A DNA stretch of 64,000 nt from Euonymus europaeus (lineage: Eukaryota; Streptophyta; Magnoliopsida; Celastrales; Celastraceae): NCBI GenBank assembly GCA_963580455.1, contig OY756966.1:21455001-21519000 (forward strand), read 5' to 3'. A model generated the notes under the pieces. That model was not told where the DNA came from, made no database searches, and saw only the letters and a program-made list of their open reading frames with translations. Position 1 is the first letter of the stretch; each line of letters starts with the position of its first letter. This document shows, piece by piece, positions 48,330 to 59,714 of this stretch. Position numbers and translations under genes: made by a program.

Positions 48330-49875
48330 ACTACAGGTTGTGTTGTTCCTTCCTTTTATTTATTTATTTTGGATTCACTGAGGACAGTGTTATATTCTAG
48401 TGTGGGGGTGGGAACCTAAAATTTGTGAGTTTCAGCTTTTGTATTAGTGACGTGAGAACTTCTTGTTTTAACTTCTGGTCCTTGTTTGTTTTTATGCTAT
48501 GCCTCCTTGCAATGATGATTATTAGTAGCATGGTTTGATTGCTTTTGAGACAAGTTGTCTGATTTGTGGCTTAGAGACTGTAAAATGTTGTTTTTGAAAA
48601 AAAAAAAAAAAAAAAAAAAAAAAAGGTGAAGTAAAAAAGAATGAGTATTTTGAAAACATCACTTAGCCAAATGCGGAGACTATGACCTATGTGAGCTTTT
48701 GAGCCTTTCCACCTTCATTGAGTGATGAAAATCAACTCCACTTTTTCTTTTGTGCTCACTATATACTAGATGATCTCATTATCCTTGTTCGGTTGCTTGG
48801 TCACTTGCTAAGTATGCATCTCATGAGCATAACATTCTTGTGAACTCTCCATGGAAAGATCATTTTTGTTCTCGGGAAATGACAGTAAGGCCATCTTTAT
48901 TAGCCACTAAATTCCCTTTTCAATCAACCCTCACGAAAAATATTATCCCTAGATCCCTTTTTGAAGCCAAACACTAGCCTTTCCTTCTTAGCCACATACT
49001 ACAGCTATTTGGATAAATTGTGGACTATTTAATGCATTTATTGAAGATCATTGGGATATACTGTGAGAAAGCACAATGATTGAGGAATTCTCTTGGGCTC
49101 TGCATGAATTATCATTAGAGAAGAGAATGAGTTTGGTAAAAAAGGGAAATTTCCCGATTGTGAAAAGAAAAAAGCAAAATGTGTAAAGTCTGGGAGAATG
49201 AGTTTGGTAAAATGAGAATTGCTGATGGTTGATTTTATGAGAATGGTCTTCAATTGCTAATTTGAATAGTTCTTCAATTGTTATCAGCACTCTTATCAAT
49301 GCCTTCTTCCTACCTAAACCCTAGCCTTACATTACAAGCTTTAAAAGTCCTACTTGATCCTTGAGAAATTATGATTCGAACATGGGAGTAAATTTGGGTG
49401 TTGCTCACTGCTTAGTAGTGGCATCCTTTCATAAAATCATATTCTGCATGTTTCATTAGCTTTCTTTGCAAAATGTATATGGGATCTTGATTACACTATT
49501 CCACCCATATACACAAGAGTGAAACACTTTGGCCAACTTCGGTGTGAATTTATTTCAGAGTGAACATCGGTGAGATTTTGAAGTTGAGGCTAAGAGCTTT
49601 GTGATGTGTTCTTAAAATCAACTTATTCTGAGATGTAACCTAAGGGCTACTCTTTACTTTCTGAATAATAAGTCTCTAAGTTGTGGATTGGATAGCTATA
49701 CTCTATATTGTGATTGAATTGTGTGATCTTCTGAGACTAAACAAGGAGGTGAAAATTGCATTCTACTCCTGATCCTAATCTCATTCTCATTGGTGTCCAT
49801 GCTTCCATGTAAATCCTCTTTTCTAAAAATTCAAGATTTGCTCGAGGACGAGCAAAAGCCTAGTGTGGGGGTGTT
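48330..49875 (+). other. Untranslated 3' region of the Athila element, with two polypurine tracts
   Basis: No ORF is supported. CTAGTGTGGGGGTG occurs at 48397-48410 and again at 49860-49873; the second directly precedes the 3' LTR and is the functional polypurine tract. Both are preceded by a GAGGAC word. A 27-bp poly-A run is at about 48598. Confidence 0.8.
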
Positions 49876-51297
49876 TGATCTATCTAATATTTGCATGGCT
49901 TTTGTACATCAATTACCATTAGTTTTTGCCTTATTTGATGCTTTTGAGCATCAATACTACATAATCTTGTGATTAATGTTACTTTCAGATCAAAGGCAAA
50001 ATTGGAAAAAGAAGAGGTTAAAAGGACAGAAGTATTGGCGATGGATCAACTTTTCTAGAGATTGATCAACCAAAAAAACAAGACACAATAATCCAGAGAA
50101 GTCTGTGGATCGATCACCCATTTTTGGTGGATCGATCCTTCATGAAGTTATGAATGACAGAGAAGATTGGGGATCGATCGCCCAGTTTGTGGATCGATCC
50201 CCCTTGAAGAGTTATAAATGGCAGAGAATTTTGTGGATCGATCACCCATTTTGGGGGATCGATCCCCCACGCACAGATTGCGAATTTCATGTTTTCCAGT
50301 TGGGAAAACTTTGCTAAAATTAGAAAATACTAAGCCAAAACGGCATAGCTTAGTATAGAAACGTCATTAGGGTTTGTGGAAGTATAAAAGAGCATCTTAT
50401 GTCATTTTGGAAGGGGGATGACCTAGCCACCATTCTCTCACATCTTGGAAGAGTTGAAGAAGAAGAAGAGGAGAGAGGAAGTGGAGCTCCAGATTTTCTG
50501 GGTTTAATCTTTCTTCTTTACTTCTTGTTATGGATATCATGATTGTTATTTGTGTTGTTCTTGTTATAATGAGGAACTAATCCTCTCATTAGGGACCTAA
50601 TGTAACCTAGCTTTGAAGGTTCCATGAACTTGACTTGATATTCTCTTGATTTCTGCATATTATTGAGTATTTATGGTTATGCTTAATGCTCTTGAGTGAT
50701 TGATCACCATTCAATTGATTTGATGCTTGGATTGAGACCGGAAGGAGATATCTAGGTTTTGCATCTTGCCATAGATACCATAGGGTTCATGTACCATAGG
50801 AATATAGGGACATGCCTTGTGCAATCGTTATGTGGTTTGCCACGAATCTTAATGGGTTTTTGTCACTTAAATCCGAATGTTAGGAATAACAGGGGTTAGT
50901 GATAGGAACACTTTCAGTGTAACCAGGAATGGAGCATTGAATAGGTAAGGGAGACCGATTGTCAATAATTGTTGGTAATTACGGATTATTAAGTCAAGGG
51001 AGTGGAATTGGATAGGTGATGGTGAAATTAGGAACCCTAGTCTTTACTCATTCGATTAATATAATCTGTCACTATTGTTCGTTTACATCTTAAAGTGCTT
51101 CTTTAGAGTATAAATTCTTGTTACATTGTTTATGTTAGTGTTAATCAAACCAAAACAACTTATTCGATTCTCCAAATAGCGCTAGTGTTAATCATAACGG
51201 ATACTCATCAACTGTTAACTCAATCCTCGTGGGAACGATAATCTATTCATCACTTTATTACTTGTGCGATTTGTGCGCTTGCAAATAAGTCCCATCA
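49876..51297 (+). repeat. Athila 3' LTR
   Basis: 1422 bp, same length as the 5' LTR, and identical in every stretch I compared, including the three-unit GATCGATC array. Confidence 0.95.
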
Positions 51298-51302
51298 ACT
51301 AA

Positions 51303-51481
51303 CATAAAGGAGAGGACAAATCTCTTGCTATTAGTGCCGACATATCTTTTGCTATTAGTGCAACGGCATCCCACAAATCACGGAATACAGCTCACCAATC
51401 AAGCATGTACACATATATATATTTGTATCATTGAACATTGTAAAGCAATAACTATCATTCCAAAAATATAATTGTTTTACA
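51303..51481 (+). repeat. Copia 5' LTR, second part
   Basis: Continues the copia LTR after the Athila TSD and matches 55865-56043. It ends TTGTTTTACA at the primer-binding site. The LTR contains ACAGCTCACCAATC three times and TTGCTATTAGTGC twice. Confidence 0.95.
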
Positions 51482-51531
51482 TGGTATCAGAGCCCCCTCC
51501 TTCCACCGAAGCTTTTGATCCTCTATCTGTC

Positions 51532-54500
51532 ATGGCCTCCTCTTCTTCCTCCTCCCACAGCCTTCCCTCTCTTCCTGGTACCAACACGGCCCATTTTGAA
51601 AAACTTGACCAGACCAATTATCTTCTTTGGCTTCGTCAAATGAAACCTTTTCTTGTTGGCCATGGCCTTTGGAAGTTCATTGATGGCTCTGAAAGGAAAC
51701 CTGATGACACCATTGTTCTTCCTGCTGACAAAGATCAACCTGCCTCCACTGTTGCGAATCCAGCCTTTGTCTCTTGGATTCAACATGATCAATTAATTGT
51801 TTCTTATCTCACCACTACATTCACCAAGGAAATTCTTTCCCTCACCATTGGATGTGACACAGCCAAGGATATTTGGGACTATCTCAGTGTTCACTTTGCT
51901 CAAAAATCCCTTGCCAATGAGGCTCATCTTCGCATGCAACTATTTGATCTCCAGAAAGGCTCTCAAACCGTGGATGAATTTCTTCAACTTGCCAAATCTC
52001 TTTCTGATTCTCTTGCTTCCATTGGTGCACCCCTCTCCGACAAAGATCTTGTTCTTGCTGTTCTTCGTGGTCTTGGTCCAGATTACATGATGTTGCGTAC
52101 TGCTATTCTCAACACACCACCCCTTCCAAATTTTTCGGAGCTTCGCTCTCGCATTCTTACTTTTGAAACCACCAATCCTCGCACCTCTATGTCTTCCACC
52201 ACTGATCATGCATTAATGGTTCATCATCAACCCAGCCGCTCTTCCTCAAGTCGTGAACCCACTCGGGGTTCTTTTCAAAAGCGTGGTGGCTGGCGTGGTT
52301 ACAACTCTGGTCGCCGAGGTCGGCGCGGAGGTGGTGGCCCGTCTCAACACTACCAACAGCAGTCTTGGAATAACTATCCCTCTCAACACTCTCCACAGTC
52401 CAATGCCTGGAAAGACTATCGACCACCCTCTGCGCCTAGTATTCTTGGTCCACCATGGTGTCCTACCTGCAACACTAGTCAACATCCTCAAGCCCAATGT
52501 CCTCACCGCTACCATGGACCCAACCAGTTTCCACCTTTTGCCGGCTACATGCAGTCTGATCCCACCTGGTATCCGGACACTGGTGCCACCAATCACATGA
52601 CCGGTCAACCTCATAACCTTCCCATTCAAGAACCAATGGCGGGTTCAAACTCTGTTTTTCTGGGTAATGGTGACTCTATGCCTGTCTCTCACACTGGTAA
52701 CATTCCTCTTACTCTTGGTTCTACTCACTTTCATCTTCGCAATGTTTTTCTTGTTCCTTCTCTTCGTAAAAATCTATTATCTGTTGCTCGTTTCACGTAT
52801 GACAATAATGTTTTCTTTCTCTTTGCCCCCAATTTTTATCAAATCTATGACTTACATTCTGGTTGTCTACTCTTTCAGGGCCCATGTAAGGACGGGCTAT
52901 ATCCACTTTCTCTTCCTTCTGTCCGTCCCAATCCTCAAGCTCTCGTCACCCTCTCCTCGTCAGTGTGGCATAATCGTCTTGGTCATCCTTCTTCCATAGT
53001 TTTAAATCGCTTGCGTCCCAACTTAGGCACCTTCTCTACTAAGGATTCTTTTTGTACAAGTTGTGCTGTTAGCAAGTCATCACAACTTCCTTTTGTCATT
53101 AATAAAAATCGTGCATCTTCTCCATTTACTATTATTCATTCTGATGTCTGGATGTCTCCTATCCCATCTACTTCTGGCTTTCGTTATTATCTTTTATTTA
53201 CCGATGATTATTCTCGTTATTCTTGGATATATCTCATGCGTCACAAATCTGAAGTTTTTCATCATTTCACCAACTTTTTCGCTCTTGTTCGCAATCTCTT
53301 TGACACTACTATCAAATTTCTTCAAAGTGACAATGGCACCGAATATGTCAATCAATCTTTCCTCACCTTTTGTGCAACTCATGGCATCCAACAACGTTTT
53401 TCTTGCCCTCACAACCCCCAACAAAACGGTCTAGCCGAACGAAAACATCGTCACATAGCCACTATGATTCGCACCTTGCTTTCTACTTCTAGCCTTCCTC
53501 ACACTCTATGGGCTGATGCGGCACTTATAGCCACTCACATAATAAATCTTCTTCCTACTGCCACTCTTCAATGGGCTGCTCCTCACTTCCTTCTTTATAA
53601 AACTCCTCCTCTTTACTCTCATCTTAAGGTTTTTGGATGTCTTTGCTTTCCCCATCTTGGTTCGTATGTTTCACATAAACTCATGAGTCGTTCTCTCACT
53701 CGTGTTTTCATTGGGTATAGTGCCAGTCACAAAGTGTACCGTTGTCTTGATCCCTCTACAGGTCGTGTATATGTTAGTCGTAATGTCTTATTTCATGAAA
53801 ATTATTTCCCTTACCATGATCTCAGGTCTCAAACTCCGCCATCCACCGTCCCTATTGAAATTGTTCCTCTGGCTCTACCCTCATTACCTCCGCCAGCTTC
53901 TCGGCCTCGTGACCCGCTCCCACCCACACACACAACACCCAACCTACAAACTTCTTCTGTTCCTGATCTTGGCCCCCACAACACCGTGCCCCCACCTGCT
54001 TCTCCTACCTCCTCCACCACACTCACCTCTCCTATGACACCATCACACGTCCCACCCTCACCACCCCTTTCACAATCTCCTATGCCTCCATCATCACATC
54101 CAAACGATGCTCCCCTATCTTCGCACCATCCAATGGTTACTCGCCATAAACTTGGTATTTCTAAACCAAAACAGCGAACTGATGGTACAGTGAGGTATCC
54201 TCTTCCACATGCTTTACTTGCTCAAATTAACTCTGTCGAACCTACATGTTTTTCGCAGGCCTCCAAACACAAAGAATGGCGTGATGCTATGGCTGAGGAG
54301 ATTAATGCACTTCTCAAAAATAATACTTGGACTCTTGTTCCACCATCCCCCCATCACAATCCAGTTGGCTGTAAATGGGTTTTTCGCATCAAGCGAAACT
54401 CTGATGGATCTATTGAACGTTACAAGGCTCGCCTCGTCGCCAAAGGTTTTCATCAACGTCCCGGCCTTGATTATGCTGAGACCTTCAGTCCTGTTGTCAA

Positions 54501-55851
54501 ACCAGCTACTATTCGTACTGTGCTTAGTATTGCGGTGTCTCATGACTGGCCTCTTCGACAACTAGATGTGAAAAATGCTTTTTTACATGGTCATCTCCAA
54601 GAACAAGTTTTTATGCAACAACCACCAGGGTTCATTGATGCTCATCGTCCCAATCATGTTTGTCATCTACGGCGCTCACTATATGGGCTCAAGCAAGCTC
54701 CTCGTGCTTGGTTTGCCAGGATCAGTTCTTTTTTAAACTCCGTTGGCTTTTATCAAAGTAAGGCAGATGTCTCTCTCTTTATTTTTCGCACCAGTAAGCA
54801 AGTTGTCTATTTGCTCCTCTATGTGGACGATATTGTGGTCACCGGAAATTCACCTCAATTGCTTCAAACTTTTATTACTGCCTTGGGTACCACTTTTGAT
54901 ATCAAGGATCTTGGACCTCTTAGCTACTTTCTTGGTCTTCAAGTACAGCGGGAATTTTCTAGCCTCTACTTAAATCAAGCAAAGTATGCTCATGATCTCC
55001 TACTGAAACATGACATGCTTCATTGTAAGCCCGAGCCCACTCCTCAAATTGCCAAAATTTCCCTTAGCGCTAATGATGGGTCTCTATTAGCCTCACCTAC
55101 TCAATATCGTGAAATTGTGGGCTCTCTTCAGTACCTCACGCTCACAAGGCCTGATTTATCCTTTGCCGTGAACACAGCTGCCCAGTTTATGAGTGCTCCT
55201 CGGACGTCCCATATGTCAGCTGTCAAACGCATCCTTCGCTACATCAAAGGTACGTTGGATTACGGTTTGACCCTTCACAAAAACCCAAGAGACTTACAAG
55301 TTTGTGCTTACTCCGACGCTGATTGGGCCGGCTGCCCAACTACTCGTCATTCCACTAGTGGCTATCTCGTGTTCTTAGGCTCCAATCTTGTTGCTTGGAC
55401 CTCCAAGAAACAACCCACTGTTGCTCGATCTAGTGCTGAGTCTGAGTATCAATCGCTCTCTCACGCGTGTGCTGAGACGCAATGGCTGTGTTACCTCCTT
55501 CACGAGCTTGGTGTTCCTCACATGTTTCCAGTCAAGCTTTATTGTGACAATCTCAGTGCCACTTACATGGCAGCTAATCCCATTCATCATGCTCGGACAT
55601 GTCATATTGAATTAGACTATCATTATATTCGGGAAAAAGTAGCGCTTGGTAGTCATCGGGTTTGTTTTGTTCCTTCCGTTGATCAAACAGCTGATATTCT
55701 CACTAAAGCTCTTCATAAGCCTCGTCATGCGCTACTACGTTCCAAATTGGTTCGGCCGAGCCCGTCCCATTTGCAGGGGGGTATTAGTGATATTACAGCT
55801 CACCAATCCAGGGATACAGCTCACCAATCAAGGGATGAAGAATCATCATGA
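51532..55851 (+). CDS. Ty1/copia gag-pol polyprotein, 1439 residues, intact
   Basis: Start MASSSSSSHSLPSL at 51532; the ORF is open from 51472 but that part overlaps the LTR and primer-binding site. Domain order is gag (FEKLDQTNYLLWLRQMKPFL, from about residue 22), an Arg/Gly-rich stretch, a zinc knuckle CPTCNTSQHPQAQC (about 310), protease DTGATNHMT (about 349), GAG-pre-integrase HNRLGHPSS, integrase (HSDVW, SDNGTEY, LAERKH), RT (GCKWVFRIKRNSDGS; catalytic YVDDIVVTG at about 1097) and RNase H (YSDADWAGC; end DQTADILTKAL). All catalytic residues are present and there are no stops. The C-terminus GGISDITAHQSRDTAHQS is encoded by the polypurine tract and the first 70 bp of the 3' LTR. Its promoter LTR is interrupted by the Athila element, so transcription from it is doubtful. 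Confidence 0.96.
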   Translation: MASSSSSSHSLPSLPGTNTAHFEKLDQTNYLLWLRQMKPFLVGHGLWKFIDGSERKPDDTIVLPADKDQPASTVANPAFVSWIQHDQLIVSYLTTTFTKEILSLTIGCDTAKDIWDYLSVHFAQKSLANEAHLRMQLFDLQKGSQTVDEFLQLAKSLSDSLASIGAPLSDKDLVLAVLRGLGPDYMMLRTAILNTPPLPNFSELRSRILTFETTNPRTSMSSTTDHALMVHHQPSRSSSSREPTRGSFQKRGGWRGYNSGRRGRRGGGGPSQHYQQQSWNNYPSQHSPQSNAWKDYRPPSAPSILGPPWCPTCNTSQHPQAQCPHRYHGPNQFPPFAGYMQSDPTWYPDTGATNHMTGQPHNLPIQEPMAGSNSVFLGNGDSMPVSHTGNIPLTLGSTHFHLRNVFLVPSLRKNLLSVARFTYDNNVFFLFAPNFYQIYDLHSGCLLFQGPCKDGLYPLSLPSVRPNPQALVTLSSSVWHNRLGHPSSIVLNRLRPNLGTFSTKDSFCTSCAVSKSSQLPFVINKNRASSPFTIIHSDVWMSPIPSTSGFRYYLLFTDDYSRYSWIYLMRHKSEVFHHFTNFFALVRNLFDTTIKFLQSDNGTEYVNQSFLTFCATHGIQQRFSCPHNPQQNGLAERKHRHIATMIRTLLSTSSLPHTLWADAALIATHIINLLPTATLQWAAPHFLLYKTPPLYSHLKVFGCLCFPHLGSYVSHKLMSRSLTRVFIGYSASHKVYRCLDPSTGRVYVSRNVLFHENYFPYHDLRSQTPPSTVPIEIVPLALPSLPPPASRPRDPLPPTHTTPNLQTSSVPDLGPHNTVPPPASPTSSTTLTSPMTPSHVPPSPPLSQSPMPPSSHPNDAPLSSHHPMVTRHKLGISKPKQRTDGTVRYPLPHALLAQINSVEPTCFSQASKHKEWRDAMAEEINALLKNNTWTLVPPSPHHNPVGCKWVFRIKRNSDGSIERYKARLVAKGFHQRPGLDYAETFSPVVKPATIRTVLSIAVSHDWPLRQLDVKNAFLHGHLQEQVFMQQPPGFIDAHRPNHVCHLRRSLYGLKQAPRAWFARISSFLNSVGFYQSKADVSLFIFRTSKQVVYLLLYVDDIVVTGNSPQLLQTFITALGTTFDIKDLGPLSYFLGLQVQREFSSLYLNQAKYAHDLLLKHDMLHCKPEPTPQIAKISLSANDGSLLASPTQYREIVGSLQYLTLTRPDLSFAVNTAAQFMSAPRTSHMSAVKRILRYIKGTLDYGLTLHKNPRDLQVCAYSDADWAGCPTTRHSTSGYLVFLGSNLVAWTSKKQPTVARSSAESEYQSLSHACAETQWLCYLLHELGVPHMFPVKLYCDNLSATYMAANPIHHARTCHIELDYHYIREKVALGSHRVCFVPSVDQTADILTKALHKPRHALLRSKLVRPSPSHLQGGISDITAHQSRDTAHQSRDEESS

Positions 55852-56043
55852 ATCAGTTGACTAACATAAAGGAGAGGACAAATCTCTTGCTATTAGTGCC
55901 GACATATCTTTTGCTATTAGTGCAACGGCATCCCACAAATCACGGAATACAGCTCACCAATCAAGCATGTACACATATATATATTTGTATCATTGAACAT
56001 TGTAAAGCAATAACTATCATTCCAAAAATATAATTGTTTTACA
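55782..56043 (+). repeat. Copia 3' LTR
   Basis: 262 bp, TATTAGTGAT...TTTTACA, uninterrupted. Followed by the TSD GATAG (56044-56048). Confidence 0.95.
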
Positions 56044-56048
56044 GATAG

Positions 56049-57000
56049 TCCTCCCATCTATTCATGTTTTCTTATGGTTTTAGAATTTTATCAGGTTTTC
56101 TATTTGTCTAGATTATAGAATTGCTCATGTTATTTTTAGGTTCCAAAATAATCAAGTTTTACTCAGATTATGTCTATATGGTTCTTGAATTCTTTCAGAT
56201 TGTTTGTCCCCTTTGGACTATTTGAGACACTATTCATTCACTGAGTCATAAGCGAGCAGCCTTTCAAAGCATTTCATTATAAGAGAAAAAACTTACAACA
56301 TATCGTTACCTACGACTCAATTATAGAACTTGACTCAGCGTATGCTTTGAACCAAATCAACACACTAATGATGATTTGAGTTTGATCTTGACGCCTCCAA
56401 GAGATTTTGAACTTGGTGTAGGATCCAAGTAACCTTAAAGTAACTTGAGAGGTTACACCAATTGTGCAGAACTTTGTTCTTTTTCCTCGGCTGGATCAAC
56501 TTGAGAAATCGAATGAACAACACTTAAACATGAAACTCATACTCTTTCATATTTAATACAGACATTACTCACTCAAATGAAACTCAAAGACTGTGAAAAA
56601 AAAAACACAAAGCACTCAAACTCACAGTCTCTCAATATCATAAAAACATGCTCAAGGCTTCGGTCAATTGAACTCTATGAGAAATCTTCATATATAGATA
56701 TCCGGGTCTTCCTGAGATCGAGATAGATTTTGATCATAATTATCTGAAACAAATAATAGAAGACCTGGATTAAGATAAGACTCACAAACATTTATCTTTA
56801 ATAAAAAAAAGTCTAGATAATATTAACCTTAATAAAAAGAGTTCTTTATCCAACAATTATCACATAAAGCGTCCATCTCAAACACAATAACCCATAGTGG
56901 TATCTCTTGATTAGGAGTTCATCTCAAACACAACAACCCATAGTGGTATCTCTTGATAAGGATAAAATCCAAATCAATTATATCTCATAAAAATGTGTAC
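56049..57000. other. Intergenic or decayed LTR sequence
   Basis: No gene is seen. 56874-56962 is a 46-bp direct duplication (CATCTCAAACACAA(T/C)AACCCA). Part of this stretch may be the 3' LTR of the minus-strand element that follows; its outer end could not be found. Confidence 0.4.
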
Positions 57001-57747
57001 CAAAGTCATTGTGCTTATAGAGTTCTCCAAATAAGCAAACACTAAAACTAGTTCAGATAACCTAGAGCCTACATGATAAGCTACATGAAGTTACTTTGAG
57101 TTTGAGTAAAATACCACATCACACAAGTGTCACTAATCTTAGGATATTTTATCCTAACAATCTCCCCCTTGATACTTGTTACATAAAAAATACTTATATA
57201 AACAAACCATTCCCAGAACCAAAAGTTTTTAGAAACTCCCTCACTCAACCAATAAACTTCTCCCTGTCAACAAATACATCAAACCCACATGATAACATAA
57301 GTTATAGTACTTCCTTACATAAAATCAAATCTAATATAGAGATGCTAACATATGACAATGTCCAAACAACATAACATTATCATATCAGCATTTTCAGATC
57401 ATATCAATTATTAAACAACTCAACATTATTTAAACATCATCAAATAGAAGAAACATATCAAATTAGTAACATCAATTACAGAACTAGCATAAAATCAAGT
57501 CAATTCACCAAAAAAAAAAAAACTTAAACAACAATACCAGACATAAAAGCAACTTCAGTTTGTGATGTGATAAGCAACAAAAACACATATGTCTCCCCAT
57601 TTTTTTTCACAAAAAGTAGTCAATGATGCCTAGCTCAAATCTTGAAACCATTGAGGATGTCATCACACTCTGCCACTTCCTTTTGGATGGATTCCATATG
57701 GCCGCAAATATCAATGTGATGAATCCTTTCCCACTCAATTCCAAAAT

Positions 57748-58970
57748 CTACTCATTCCATGATATAATCTCGGTTTGAAGGAAGTCAATGCTTGACATTT
57801 GACAACTCATTGAGCCTGAATGAAACAATGGCATAACAATTTCAATTGAGGATTTTGCTTTGGTCAATACTTGAGTAGGAACATTTTTCAAGACGTGGCT
57901 CAACTTGGTCACTTTGTTTGAAAGAGTGGAAACTCGAGCTGTCAAGACACCAAGCTGAGTAGAAACCTCTAAGGTTATAGGAGCTGGAGGGGCAATAACC
58001 TAAACAAAAGGTGGAGGAATAGAGTTGTGGCAGTAGTAGGAAGCTTGGAGGACTTATATCATCATCATCAGACACTTCAACAGATTTTGCTATGTGAGAT
58101 TGACTTTGCATACCAGTTTGTTCAGATATAAGGGGACAAAAAGGCTAACAATCTACAAGTATATCCATACCTTTTGAGGCAAACAACTTTGTCAAAATGA
58201 TATCAAAAGGAAATTTGAAAGGGCGATTCTAATAAGACTTAACAACCATCATGTGTTTGAATATCAAAGAAGGCAGACACTTGACTTTCCAATGAGAATA
58301 ACATGAAGTAATCTACAATACTTCTCTGTCAACTCTCCATGATGTCCGGTAGGCAGAATTGTGAAACAGACAAACATATTCATTAGCCTATGACTAGATC
58401 TAAGAAATATATGGAGCAATTTGTCATTAACAGTTTCGAACTCTCCCTCACTAAAATATTGATGAATTTCTGACAATGGTGGTTCAATAGGTAAATCAAA
58501 GATATCAAATTCAACATCTGGAATAAGTGGAATATATAAGATTTCAGAAATTGTAGAAATTCAGAATGGAAAATATATCCCTCAAGTATTGGGCTAGTTG
58601 TGCCTGTTAGGGCAGCAACAAGAGATCAAGACCGAGAATGAAATACACGAGTGAGATTAGAGTCTTTCAACTCAGAAAATAAGATTTTTCTCTCAGTACT
58701 AAGTGCTTGTGACTCAAAATTTCTCTCATTAATAGCTTATGCATCAGGATTGGAAAATGGTATAATTGGAGTGCCCTCTTTCTCCTTCTTTGTCTTCATT
58801 TTCTTAGAGGCAAAGGCAGAACCTCTAGTGACCCTCTTGCGTGTGGCCATAAGGGACATTGAGGACGAATGGTGGTTTGTTGAGAGATACCACAACAGAG
58901 TGTAATGAGGATAGAGAATGAATGCACAAGGAGAAGAGGAAGTAAGAAGTGGAGTAGACACAGAGTCCAT
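57748..58970 (-). pseudogene. Unrecognised ORF relic of the decayed LTR element
   Basis: Minus-strand open pieces join into one protein-like sequence broken by several stops. It begins MATRKRVTRGSAFASKKMK (a basic, nuclear-signal-like start at 58850), then INERNFESQALSTERKILFS, LKDSNLTRVFHSRS, a stop, SLVAALTGTTSPILEGYIFH, LHIFLRSSHRLMNMFVCFTI and an acidic SVEVSDDDDISPPS near the end, followed by heptad-like VSTLSNKVTKLSHVLKNV. The layout (basic start, globular core, acidic linker, coiled coil) resembles extra ORFs of plant LTR elements. I cannot name the family. Confidence 0.45.
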
Positions 58971-59714
58971 TGAAATTGAAGAGTTCTACCCATTATTAAA
59001 TTCAAATACCCATTCATTTACTCTCTCCAAAAATTTATGCCACATTTAAGTCTAAAAAGAAGTGTCAAATCAAGTAATTACCCATGGGCCGGGGATAGGG
59101 GGGCTGCAATTTAAATTCCATGTAATGTGTACTTGTCTTAAATCAACACCATTGAAATGGGACCTGCTATCAAACTTTGTCTTTATTTTCAATCACTTGG
59201 AGGGTGGTGATTTAAAGAAGGTACAGATTGTATAGAATTTGCATTACAGCCCCCCTTTTCCCATGGGCCGGATGAAGTACGCAAGACAAGTTACATAGCA
59301 GTTAATATTGAGGTACATAGTAGCTTATTTCTCATTTGGCCTACAAACTTGAACAAGATTTCCAGCTAGAACACTACTAGGTCATCCCAGAGAATGAAAA
59401 CACATAAAAAGATTTCAAATAAACTAGAAAATCAAGAGAAATTAGTTTATAGATATAATTTCTAGATTTAAAATTTTTAATCAAATGAAATAACACATAC
59501 ATAAGATAAAATTACCATATAATGCATGTTATTTGTTCATGTGCATCTGTGTTTGAATCTCAAAAATTTGTTAGATCAAGATCATATAACATAATACAAA
59601 AGATTGACTTTCCATAGGTTGTTAAATCTAGATTTTTTGGTATATACAAGCAACATATAAGATTACCTCATTTATTTCAAGAAGTGAAACCTTGGACTCA
59701 TAGCCATTTTCACA

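Larger units (their letters stand above)
38837..51297 (+). mobile_element. Young Athila-type Ty3/gypsy element nested in the copia LTR
   Basis: 12,461 bp, with the TSD ACTAA at 38832-38836 and 51298-51302. Both LTRs are 1422 bp and identical wherever I compared them. After the 5' LTR comes the primer-binding site TGGCGCCGTTGCCGGGGA (40265-40282), typical for Athila. One uninterrupted gag-pol ORF (40375-46032) is followed by a second ORF (to 48329), a long untranslated part, and the polypurine tract GTGTGGGGGTGTT before the 3' LTR. Nothing inside is visibly broken, so it may still be able to move. Confidence 0.95.
38754..56043 (+). mobile_element. Young Ty1/copia LTR retrotransposon, split by a nested Athila element
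   Basis: The TSD GATAG flanks it at 38749-38753 and 56044-56048. The 5' LTR is in two pieces (38754-38836 and 51303-51481) because an Athila element sits inside it; the 3' LTR is 55782-56043. Joined, the 5' LTR is 262 bp, the same length as the 3' LTR, and I see no difference between them. Without the insertion the element is 4824 bp. It has a primer-binding site TGGTATCAGAGC (51482), as for initiator-Met tRNA, one intact polyprotein ORF, and the polypurine tract TTGCAGGGGGG (55771-55781). The LTR termini are TATTAG...TTTTACA, so the 5' end is TA rather than TG. Confidence 0.95.

Noticed and set aside
51523..55864. Other long ORFs on both strands within the copia polyprotein
   Set aside because: Shadow frames of the 1439-codon gene without their own motifs.
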